NCBI GenBank assembly: GCA_963797265.1
Contig: CAWCOY010000002.1
Span: 809,009-873,008 of the forward strand
Length of the DNA: 64,000 nt
Reading direction: 5' to 3'
DNA from: DASUPK01 sp963797265
Lineage (GTDB): Bacteria > Actinomycetota > Thermoleophilia > Solirubrobacterales > 70-9
Below are positions 56,235-64,000 of the stretch, in pieces. The notes beneath the pieces were generated by a model, which saw nothing but the letters and a program-made list of their open reading frames with translations, did no database searches and had not been told where the DNA came from. Numbering within the stretch: position 1 is the stretch's first letter; every line of letters begins with the position of its first letter. A program made the translations under genes and the position numbers.

Positions 56235-57488
56235 GTGCGGGCTCGCTACCTCGACCCTACGGTACGAAACTTTGATCACTCGGTCGTCGGCTGGCTCTTG
56301 GCCGAGCTGCCTACCGCCACCTCGTTTGCCTTCGCGTCCGGTTATGTAGATGCTTCGGTGCTTGACTGGCTCGAAGAGTCAATCAGCGAACTCCGCGGTC
56401 GCGGTGGGAGGGCCCAAGCACTGGTCGGTTCGAACGGCGGACAGACGTCTGCGACAGACGTGGAGCGACTCCTGGCTGTGGTCGGTGACGAGCTCTACAT
56501 CGAGTACGCCGAAGGAGGCATCTTTCATCCGAAGGTCTACGTTGTGGACCAGCCGGGCCGCGTCCAAGCCGCCGTCGGAAGCGCGAATTTCACAACTCCC
56601 GGTTCGTTGGTGAATGTAGAAGCTTCGCTGATCGTTGAGACCGACGACATTGGCCCGCCACCGGAAGAGCCGTTAGCCAGCATCGTCGCGTCGATTCAGC
56701 CAGCGAAATATCCGCACGCCACCCAGGTTCGAGATCAGACCGACATCGATCGCCTCAAGCGTCTTGGGGTAATAGATCGCATCACGCGCAGAAGTGCGGT
56801 AACCGTGCCGAGTCAGTCCACGGCCAGTAGGCAGCGGCGCCAGAGGCAGAATGCCGGATTCGCCCGCCGCGGCGTAGTCGACGGAATCCCTACGCCGACT
56901 CGACGTCGGGTCGTCTCGACCCCAACCCCCGCGCTGGCACAGCCCGTGCCAGCTGGTTCGCTGAGCTACTGCGGTCTCGAGTTCTCTTCCAACGACCTGA
57001 AAGATGTCGGAACCCGGGAGATTTCGGTCTCAAGCGGAATTCGCGATTGGGCAGAGGGCGTACTTGGGCGGGCTATCCAGGTTGGCGAGGGGGACCTGTT
57101 CGACGTGGAGATCGATGGTCGCTTGGGTGCTTCCCCAGGTAATGTCCTTCGGACCCCGGAGCCAGTCCGGATTTGGGCGGCGGGCGGCTCCGGTGGAACC
57201 CACCAGGACGTGAGGCTCGTCCTGGGTACCAGCCTGAAGGGAGAGCTTGACGACGAAGCAACTCTGATCACCGGCCTACCGATACCGGCAGGGTCAATCG
57301 GCGTATTTGAGCTTCCACCGGATCCTGCCACCGAAGCGGTTCGTCTCACAGTGTTCCTTCCAGACGATCCTGAGTTCACGAGCCTGCAGCAGCGTCTTGG
57401 GACAACTGGGCGCGAGCAGAAAGCGCACTTTCGCACTTCTACGAAGCCGCCCGAGCTTCCAGATTGGCCGACCCTAGCCCTGCCTTGA
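56235..57488 (+). CDS. PLD-family nuclease, probable restriction endonuclease (BfiI/NgoFVII-like)
   Basis: The product has 417 residues with a GTG start. A single HKD motif is intact: H98-P-K100 with D105, then G115-S116-x-N118 (FHPKVYVV, VGSANFT), the catalytic site of PLD-superfamily nucleases that act as dimers. A Ser/Arg-rich linker at about 188-235 leads to a separate C-terminal domain of about 170 residues (SYCGLEFSSNDLKDVG onwards), placed like the DNA-recognition domain of BfiI. Its stop touches the last codon of a methyltransferase operon on the other strand. One HKD domain plus two SPPY methyltransferases is the BfiI layout. Target sequence unknown. Confidence 0.7.
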   Translation: MRARYLDPTVRNFDHSVVGWLLAELPTATSFAFASGYVDASVLDWLEESISELRGRGGRAQALVGSNGGQTSATDVERLLAVVGDELYIEYAEGGIFHPKVYVVDQPGRVQAAVGSANFTTPGSLVNVEASLIVETDDIGPPPEEPLASIVASIQPAKYPHATQVRDQTDIDRLKRLGVIDRITRRSAVTVPSQSTASRQRRQRQNAGFARRGVVDGIPTPTRRRVVSTPTPALAQPVPAGSLSYCGLEFSSNDLKDVGTREISVSSGIRDWAEGVLGRAIQVGEGDLFDVEIDGRLGASPGNVLRTPEPVRIWAAGGSGGTHQDVRLVLGTSLKGELDDEATLITGLPIPAGSIGVFELPPDPATEAVRLTVFLPDDPEFTSLQQRLGTTGREQKAHFRTSTKPPELPDWPTLALP

Positions 57489-59027
57489 TCACGCAGCCTT
57501 GAGATGGATCGCCGATTCCTGGTTGATCCCGTTCGCGTGATGCAGCCCGAAACGCGGGAAGGTATCGAGCGATACCAGCTCGTTGACGCAAAACCCAACC
57601 TGCTCCGAAAGTACAGCGAGAAGATCCGGAGTCCTAATGTCGACGGGACCCTCGACCGTATTTGTGCGGTTCGAACCCACGATGAACACAGCGTCTTCCC
57701 CCGAGGCCATTGCGCACCTTAGCGAGCGGAACGCCTCTCGCATGTAAACGAAGTATCGGTACAGCAGACCAGGTAGCGCGCGCCGGCGGAACCCCCCATT
57801 CGCATGAGCGATTGCGAGCCTTATGCAGAGTGAGGCAATGATCGCTGGTAGGCCCCTCTCATTCGTCTGGACAGCGTCGGCCCATCTTCGCTGCTCCGCG
57901 ATGGGCCACTCGCGGCTCCCGAATAGCGATCGCTCAAGTGTCGCGAGGCGAGACGCACTCGAGAGGCCCAACAGGGCAATCGAAAGGCGATCCGTGTCGA
58001 TGTAAGGGAGCGCCGTCGCGTACGGTGGAGAACTGATAACCACGCGCCTTCGGGCTTCTCGCAATGGCTGGTAAATCGACGCCGCGGAAGCCGACCCAAG
58101 CCGCACTAGCGCTCGTCCTGTGCGATCTAGACCTATCTCATCCAACTCACATAGTCCTAGCATCACTTCGTCTACTGCGGCACGCAGAAGGGCGGCAAGC
58201 GGTGGAGCGTCGAAACCAGAAGGCCGACGGCGAATCCGCAGGTCCTCCGGAGCTTGGAGACTGACGTTTCGGCAAAGCGAAGAGATCGCGACTCCCGCGA
58301 GAAGATTTGCCGTACCCGAGATCTGCTTCCGGTTCGCGAACGCCGCGGAAAGCCCCGCAAGCGCCCCGGGCGTAAACCAGCGTCGCAAGTAGTCCACAGA
58401 CTGGCGGTCGATGTGAGACAGCCCCGCAGACACCTCGGTCGCGCTCTCTTGGGCAGCGGTCACGTCTTCCTCGGTGTGATCGATCCACTTCCCCAGGGTG
58501 CGCGCCAAGCGTTTTGGATCAGCCGACTGGAATGCTCTGACCTTTGATCGGGCAAGGAAGGTCGCCATCGGGGACTTGTCAACCCCCATGACGTTTGTTC
58601 CGAGGGAGAGCCCCTCAAGGAGGGCCGTGCCAGAGCCACAGAAAGGGTCAACCAACCAGTCGCCTGGCTGGACCTCCAACTGATTTGCAAACGACCTAAC
58701 TACCTGCGGGTTGAACTTGCCCTTGTACTCGTGGATGCCATGAAGGTGATAGCGAGTCACCTGCCGACCGTTCCGTCTCTCTCGCACCCTCCTGCTAACT
58801 GCCTCCAGTTGCGCCGCGTCAGGCTCAAGCATCGAGCCATCCTCAAACTCGATTCGAGCGATGTAGGTCAGTCGTCGCAGTGCTTCTGGGTTTGGGCTGC
58901 CGTTGATGATGAGTGCGTCGGCCCGCTGCTCCACCAGTTCTCCGCCGAGGCCTTTGACTTCCCGGACGGCCAACTCCCGCTCGTAAGGAAAAAGCCGATG
59001 ACTTGGCAACACAAGCCGGATAGTCAT
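57489..59027 (-). CDS. DNA methyltransferase B (SPPY, probable cytosine-N4)
   Basis: The product has 512 residues. SAM motif I DPFCGSGTALLEG is at residues 127-139, after the motif-X-like HEYKGKFNPQVVRSF. The catalytic motif is SSPPY at 332-336, the S-P-P-Y form usual for cytosine-N4 (and some adenine-N6) enzymes. The roughly 200 residues between them would hold the target-recognition region. Its ATG at 59027 overlaps the stop of methyltransferase A (ATGA). It ends directly against the stop of the PLD nuclease on the opposite strand. Confidence 0.82.
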   Translation of the reverse strand: MTIRLVLPSHRLFPYERELAVREVKGLGGELVEQRADALIINGSPNPEALRRLTYIARIEFEDGSMLEPDAAQLEAVSRRVRERRNGRQVTRYHLHGIHEYKGKFNPQVVRSFANQLEVQPGDWLVDPFCGSGTALLEGLSLGTNVMGVDKSPMATFLARSKVRAFQSADPKRLARTLGKWIDHTEEDVTAAQESATEVSAGLSHIDRQSVDYLRRWFTPGALAGLSAAFANRKQISGTANLLAGVAISSLCRNVSLQAPEDLRIRRRPSGFDAPPLAALLRAAVDEVMLGLCELDEIGLDRTGRALVRLGSASAASIYQPLREARRRVVISSPPYATALPYIDTDRLSIALLGLSSASRLATLERSLFGSREWPIAEQRRWADAVQTNERGLPAIIASLCIRLAIAHANGGFRRRALPGLLYRYFVYMREAFRSLRCAMASGEDAVFIVGSNRTNTVEGPVDIRTPDLLAVLSEQVGFCVNELVSLDTFPRFGLHHANGINQESAIHLKAA

Positions 59028-60193
59028 GCTCGGCCGAATAGGAGCACGTGCTCGTCCTTAGCCCGAGCAACGGCCAGATTGAATGATTTGCTTCTTCGCC
59101 TGATCACACGGTTGGCATGCGCGATTAGCGCGAACCCATTCTCAGAGGCAGCCCGTGTGAGGAGAGCCCCGTTGTCTACATACCGGCCACGAATACGCGA
59201 GTCCCCCACTACGACAAAGACCAGGCCGTCTGGCCGCAAGACGGTCGCGAGCGATCCAAAGACCTCGGCCATCTGCCTCTCGAAATCTGCCCCAGTCAAC
59301 TTTCCAGAGCCGCTGTAGAAAGGTCGGGCGCCAATCTCGCGTGCTCGTACCTCAAGTGGATCCAGACCGAGCCAGTACATGCGGTACTTGTGGTAGAGCC
59401 AGTACTCGTATGCGTTGGGATACGGCGGCGAGAACACGGCAGCCGCGACGCTGCCAATCGGTACGTGGTCGGTTAGGTTCGCAACATCGGCCGTTATGAC
59501 CTGAGCGGTTGCGTTGTCCTTCGACTGACCAGCTAGGACAAACGCTGCCTGGCCAACCTTCTCAACAGCCCGCCCTAGCCCCCCGAGAATCGCATCGACG
59601 CTGGAAGGCTTATCGATAGCCGCGTAACGCGTGTCCGATTCCTGGCGCGAGACGCGTACGACAATGCTCGACACTGCAGCGGCGAGCCGGATGCGCCAGG
59701 GATCCTCAGGATCTAGGCAATCGAGGTACCAGGCCGCCCCCGCTAACGCATGTTGCGCCACCGGACTGAACCAGTGATCCAGGCGCGGGATCTCAATGCA
59801 TGCCCGCTCCAACGTCTCGGCGTCGCCACGGGCAACCGCGCTGAGAAGCCTATTCCTGTGCTTCCGGAGCAAGTCCGCATCTTGTTGGCTCCAGCCACTT
59901 AGCTTCGCGCGCGCAACCAGTGTGGCGATCGGATTCAGGTCGATCCCGATCGCGCTGCGGCCAGTCCGAACACTTTCAACCAAGGTTGTCCCGCAACCAC
60001 AGAACGGATCAAGGATCAGACCTTGATCCGGCGCAAGCCTCAGTGCAGCAGCTGGGATCTCGGGGATGAACTTCGCCGGATAAGGATGCAGAGCATGGAC
60101 TGGATCGGGACTCGAATTCGGAAACGACCAATCCGTCTCCTTAAAAACGCTCCGCCGAGCCACGGAGGCCGCTTGTGCGGTTCCTTCCCCCAT
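59024..60193 (-). CDS. DNA methyltransferase A (SPPY, probable cytosine-N4)
   Basis: The product has 389 residues. Motif X-like HALHPYPAKFIPEIP leads to DPFCGCGTTLVES at 62-74 and the catalytic SPPYPN at 255-260, with the long insert between them as target recognition. Different target regions in A and B would allow each to protect one strand of an asymmetric site, as in BfiI. It is the second gene of the three-gene minus operon and overlaps gene B by four bases. Confidence 0.82.
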   Translation of the reverse strand: MGEGTAQAASVARRSVFKETDWSFPNSSPDPVHALHPYPAKFIPEIPAAALRLAPDQGLILDPFCGCGTTLVESVRTGRSAIGIDLNPIATLVARAKLSGWSQQDADLLRKHRNRLLSAVARGDAETLERACIEIPRLDHWFSPVAQHALAGAAWYLDCLDPEDPWRIRLAAAVSSIVVRVSRQESDTRYAAIDKPSSVDAILGGLGRAVEKVGQAAFVLAGQSKDNATAQVITADVANLTDHVPIGSVAAAVFSPPYPNAYEYWLYHKYRMYWLGLDPLEVRAREIGARPFYSGSGKLTGADFERQMAEVFGSLATVLRPDGLVFVVVGDSRIRGRYVDNGALLTRAASENGFALIAHANRVIRRRSKSFNLAVARAKDEHVLLFGRA

Positions 60194-60238
60194 TGGCTTA
60201 TCGACTCTACGTTCGAGCCCGGACGGGCAGCGCAGTAC

Positions 60239-60961
60239 TCAACCTGACGCACGCCATGACGCTCTCTCGAGCGCTGGCGCTTGAAAGTTCTCCCCCCTAC
60301 GAGCTAGGGAGTTGATACGGCCAGCGATAGGCGCCAAAGCTTTGAGGTCTCCAGCGAGATCGCTGGCAAGGGCCTGTCCTCGCGCCCGACAGTCTTCTGC
60401 CGACCGCATCCGGTAAAGCGACAGTCCGGCCTTCTCCCATCGACCGTCCAGGGAGCGCGAAATCGCATAGATCTCCTCCCTAGTGTGCTCGTCCACACCA
60501 TCGGTCCCGCGGCGCAGCCGCTCAACGAGCCGACCGCTCCCGATCCACTTCGGCCGCTTGGCCTTGTAGCGGTGCTCGTGGTTCTCGGCTCTTCTCTCAA
60601 GGAACAGTAGTTCGAATGCATGCAGATTCTGTAGCTCCCTTAGCGCCAGCGCCTCGTCCATCCACATCAGGAATGCATCCGTGCTTTTGTCGTCAAGCAG
60701 ATCAAGAGCAACAGACAATCCTTCCCCTCCTAGTGCCAGCCGGACCGAAGCACCCTTAGGAGCGTTGTTTCCTTTCTGAGGCAGCGGAGGGTGTTCAGGC
60801 GACGCTCCTTCGCTCAGTGTCTCCCGGATATCGCCGAGCCTTCGAACCAGCTCCTTCTTAAGCTGTCCCTGCACTGCCACTGCTAGCGCGTGAAGTGATT
60901 CCGGCGGAGCGTCCGCCGCGTTCTCGAAATCGGCGGCTGCGAATCCGGCAAAACGAACCAT
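60239..60961 (-). CDS. 240-residue protein of unknown function, first gene of the methyltransferase operon
   Basis: The product starts at the ATG at 60961. It is charged and helical (EELKKELVRRLGDIRETL-type segment: VQGQLKKELVRRLGDIRETL), with a predicted beta strand KGASVRLALGGEGLSVALDLLD in the middle and a basic C-terminus. No domain was recognised, and there is no membrane segment. It lies 45 bases before methyltransferase A, in the same direction, so it is probably part of the system. A specificity, accessory or controller role is possible. Confidence 0.6.
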   Translation of the reverse strand: MVRFAGFAAADFENAADAPPESLHALAVAVQGQLKKELVRRLGDIRETLSEGASPEHPPLPQKGNNAPKGASVRLALGGEGLSVALDLLDDKSTDAFLMWMDEALALRELQNLHAFELLFLERRAENHEHRYKAKRPKWIGSGRLVERLRRGTDGVDEHTREEIYAISRSLDGRWEKAGLSLYRMRSAEDCRARGQALASDLAGDLKALAPIAGRINSLARRGENFQAPALERASWRASG

Positions 60962-61074
60962 CGGTCGAGTATTTCGATTTGTCCGCCACGCCGACTGCTT
61001 CCCACCGCTGTGAGCCTGCGACAGCGCGGGCTGACCTCGTTGCGCTGAGCCCGGGAACCGGCCGGCCGCACGAA

Positions 61075-61590
61075 TCAGCCAGGGCTACGCGCTCGCCCTC
61101 CGCGCGAGCGCGCGTCGCCGGCGGTTCCCCGGCGGGACGCGCGCTGTAGGTCCGCGGGCCTCCGTTGACGGATCGGTGGCCCTTGCCCGTTGCCGCGGCC
61201 GTTGCGGTTGGAGCTCTTGCCGCTCGAGCCTCCGTTGTCGGAGTGCTGTCGAGCGGCGTGCTCGAAGCCTGGGCCCGAGTCAAATTCGTGGTGCAGGCCG
61301 AGGTCCTGTGGCGCCTTGCGCATGTCGCCGTGCTGGTCGGGGAGGACGAAGCTCGCGGCCACGCCCGGAGGCGCCGGCCCGGCCAGTGCGGCCGGTGCGG
61401 TGTACGTAGGTGTCGCGGTCCTCCGGGGGCGTCGAAGTTGATCACGTGGGTGATGTCCTCGACGTCGATGCCGCGCGAGGCGACGTCGGTCGCGACCAGA
61501 GTGTCGGGTCTTGCCCCGGTCGAAGTCGGCCATGGCGCGCCGGGCAATCGTCGGCAGCCCCGGCCTAGGCCCCGTCGCCTGCCGAACCCC
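61075..61590 (-). pseudogene. remnant of a DEAD-box RNA helicase C-terminal half
   Basis: TLVATDVASRGIDVEDITHVINFDAP is the conserved helicase motif V/VI region, but there is no start and no N-terminal half upstream. After a shift the same protein continues as VLPDQHGDMRKAPQDLGLHHEFD and a Gly/Asn/Ser/Arg-rich tail. At least two frameshifts are needed to read it. It lies between the unknown-protein operon and the GmrSD-like gene and does not look functional. Confidence 0.65.
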
Positions 61591-61622
61591 AACCCTTGGC
61601 CTTGATCGGGCCGCGTCCGCCC

Positions 61623-63900
61623 TCACGGCCGAACTTGTCGAATCCGTGCTTTCGAAGCAGGATCCGCCAGCCGGTGCTGGAGTAGTGCCGTACCGGCTTC
61701 GGCATCGACCTCGGCCCAGGTGGCGCCATCTGGCGGAGCATGGAAGCCAGCTTGGTAACTTCGGCTTTTGTCGGGGCGGCTTGCCCGGCGCCCCTTCTTG
61801 GTGGACTTCGCTTCCGCAGCGAACCCTTGGTTGAGGCCGGTCTCCTCTCCAGCCTGGTCTTCCGGACTCTCAACTAGCCCCGCGAGCTCCTCTGCTGGCA
61901 TGCGCTGGGCATCGGATGCTCGCTGGGCCTCATCGAATTCGATCCCCTCGGCGGCCAGGACCTCATGCACGTCGCGGGTGTCTTCGGGATCGGTCCATGC
62001 GAACTCCTCTCGTACCGAGCCATCAGCAGAAAGGACGCGATATGCGTTTGCCTCGGCCGGCATCTGCGCAACATGCTGGCCCACGGGCATCGCAGCCGTT
62101 CCGCCGACCTCGGCCAAGTCTCCGTAGCTCGTCCAGCGGCCAGCTGGAATCGCGCTGATGGCCGCCTCGACTCGGCCCCAGTCGAAGCCATCGCTCTCGC
62201 TGGTGATCCCGGGAAGAGGCGCTGGCCAGACCTTCGCGACTTGTTCGGCTAGGACGTCGGCTCGGGCAAGGATCTGCTCGCGTCCCCAGGACTCGTTCTC
62301 CGCGAGAGCCCGATTGAGCTCGAGATGGCTGGCCTCGTAGATCTGCCTCTTTCGCTCGAAAGGGTTGTTGCTCAAGGTGCCGTTGAATGCGGTGAGCGTG
62401 AGGTTGCCCAACGTGTGCACCAGCTCCCCGTGAACGTCGTCCGGGTCCTGACCTAGGGACTCGAGGTGGTCCCGCCACTCGCTGCTGAGGCTTTGCGGCA
62501 TTACGTGCTCGACCTGGAGTTCCACCGCGTCGAAGTCGACGATCTCGGGATGTTCGAAACTCCGCTCGAGACGTTCGAGGATCATCTTGCGCTGGTGCCC
62601 GCGACCGATGTGGAAGAAGGGCTGTGTCCGCACCGCTGTTCGGATCGCTTTGTCGCTTGGCCAGTAGAGGCGATCGCGCGAGAGTTCTCGATGCAGGGTG
62701 TCGACGAAGCTCTCGTCTTCGGGAAGCCTTGCGATCAGCTGGACGAAGAGCCGGTTGAGGGCGTTAGTCGGGATTCGAGCCAGCTGGCGGCGCACAAGAA
62801 ACGACTCAATCAAGCTCACCGCGCGCGCCACATCGTCATCGGAAAGAACCTCTCGGTGGCGAAGGTCGAGAGCCACCATCAGGACCGGATAACTGGTCTG
62901 TGCTCCCCAGCGAGCGAGGCGCTGCAGACCGGCAGAGGTCTCCCAGTGAGTCTCGGTCGATGGGTCAATCAGGCGCTTGTAGAACGAGCCGCGCAGAGCG
63001 AGATCGCGCACACGCTCTTCGACTGCTGCCTCATCGCCGGCGATCGGTGTCAACAGCCGCTGGTGTTCCTCGTAGACGCGGTCATAGGCGACAACCTCGC
63101 CGCGACGCATCAAGTCGATGCGAGCGAGTCCCTCGAGGTTCTCGACGCCGACCTCCTGCTCCATCGGCCGCCACACCTGCTCGTAGATCTCTTCACCTCG
63201 GGTTGGGAGCAGCATGAACAGGTGATTGCGGAGCAGATCTGCCTGGTCAAGGGCAACGCCGGTCCCGTTCAGCGACTGGAAGATCCGGTGGACGTTGTCG
63301 CCTTCCTGAGTGGTGATCTCGACGATCTCAAGTCGGTCCACTGCAGCGGTTGCTAGCCGCTCAAGATTGAAATCGTTGTCGCCGCTCGTCACCTCCTCGA
63401 TGCGTCCCCGATAGAAGCGATACGCGTCGGAGATGAGGTCTCCGGCGCCGTTGTCAGGCTGGCGCTGCACCCAGCGCAGGAAGGAGGCGCGGTCCTCCTC
63501 AGTCGGGAGCAGTCGGAAGCGCTGGTTCCCCTCCGCGTACTGATTCTGCAGGTAGAGGTTGTTGTATCTCTGGACCGCCTGGTCATCCTCGTCGGCTAGG
63601 GCGTCGCGGATGGCGCAAAGCAGGAGCATGACCGTCGTCAGACGCTGCTGTCCGTCGATGACCAGGAAATGGCTGATCCCGGTCGCGCGCCGGATCTCGG
63701 GGCGAGAGGACCACGCTGCCGAAGAAGTGACCGGTACTGGGCGGGGTCTCCATCGCCATATGGCGATGCTGTTCCAGCAGGTCTTGCCACAGCTGCTCGT
63801 GCTCGCGCGACCCCCACGTGTACTGGCGCTGCCAGATCGGTACCTCGAACTGCTTCTGTCCTTCAATCAGGCCCTTGATCTTGTCGTCGTTGACCCTCAT
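61623..63900 (-). pseudogene. GmrSD-like DUF262-HNH protein fused to an alkyltransferase-like domain, one frameshift
   Basis: The ATG at 63900 opens MRVNDDKIKGLIEGQ and the DUF262 motif IWQRQYTWG, then FFGSVVLSP. A CCCC run at 63699-63702 (minus) shifts the frame; dropping one C continues as EIRRATGISHFLVIDGQQRLTTV, the DUF262 signature, giving about 758 residues. The middle carries a DUF1524/HNH-type region (QVEHVMPQSLSSEW, then GNLTLTAFNGTLSNNPFERK). The C-terminal part is an O6-alkylguanine-transferase fold, IPAGRWTSYGDLAEVGG and later NAYRVLSADG, but the acceptor Cys of PCHRV is replaced (NAYRV), so it can bind but not transfer. GmrSD enzymes cut modified phage DNA. The shift could be phase variation, error or damage. 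Confidence 0.75.
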
Positions 63901-64000
63901 CGCGGCGCAGCATATGACGCCTGACAATCGATTGGCGCGATTTTGCTGGAGGCCAGTTAAAGCAACCAAGAGGGGGTTTGAAGCCCACCGCCTACCATCC

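Noticed and set aside
61565..61873. 102-codon minus frame at the end of the DUF262 gene
   Set aside because: Overlaps the C-terminal end of that gene in another frame; the longer frame fits the domain order, though the exact C-terminus remains uncertain.

Overview
The window is high-GC DNA, dense with genes and rich in GTG starts and 4-base start/stop overlaps, which points to an actinobacterium. The Lys/Arg-rich tail on a secreted beta-propeller protein, the DUF1206 protein, the PhoD-like phosphatase and the FTR1 permease would fit class Thermoleophilia (Solirubrobacterales-like), but this placement is an inference. No rRNA, CRISPR array or intact transposase was seen. One initiator tRNA gene is present at 29815-29888 (minus).

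Layout. 1-6224 (minus): two very large coupled proteins of unknown function. 6683-7864: a secreted protein that looks like a copper monooxygenase fold. 8.3-17.8 kb: two divergent PAP2 phosphatases, a lipid kinase and a DUF1206 protein in one coupled run, then a PhoD-like phosphatase, a Ca2+/cation antiporter, a zinc ribbon, an EEP nuclease/phosphatase and a DUF2071 protein. 17.9-29.9 kb: a stretch bounded by the tRNA-fMet gene and a perfect 45-nt copy of its 3' half, so probably an old integrated island. It holds AhpD-like and cupin proteins, a decayed LuxR-type ATPase regulator, a GMC oxidoreductase/cyclase/SDR operon, a GH15 glycosidase, a ferritin-like Tat protein and a LuxR response regulator. 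Two weaker copies of the tRNA tail, each with its own hairpin, lie at 15.65 and 8.28 kb.

30-55 kb is mostly housekeeping and transport. It includes Ppx/GppA, hydrolases, an FAD oxidase, a six-bladed YWTD protein, a MarR/MFS pair with an operator-like repeat, FTR1 iron permease, an ABC exporter, secreted proteins, an EamA transporter, a branched-chain-type binding protein, divergent fatty-acid desaturase and cyclopropane synthase genes, cold-shock protein, an ArsM-like methyltransferase, an aldo/keto reductase, a two-helix channel and RecQ helicase.

55-64 kb is a defence-type accessory region whose first part (55.1-61.0 kb) looks lower in GC. It carries an EVE/PUA-like protein, a PLD-family nuclease facing an operon of two SPPY-type DNA methyltransferases plus an unknown 240-residue protein (BfiI-like restriction-modification architecture), a DEAD-box helicase remnant, and a GmrSD-like DUF262-HNH protein fused to an alkyltransferase-like domain that has lost its acceptor cysteine. 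These are the best candidates for something new.

Several otherwise well-conserved genes (EamA, YWTD protein, RecQ, DUF262 protein) are interrupted by single-base shifts. These may be assembly errors or real decay.
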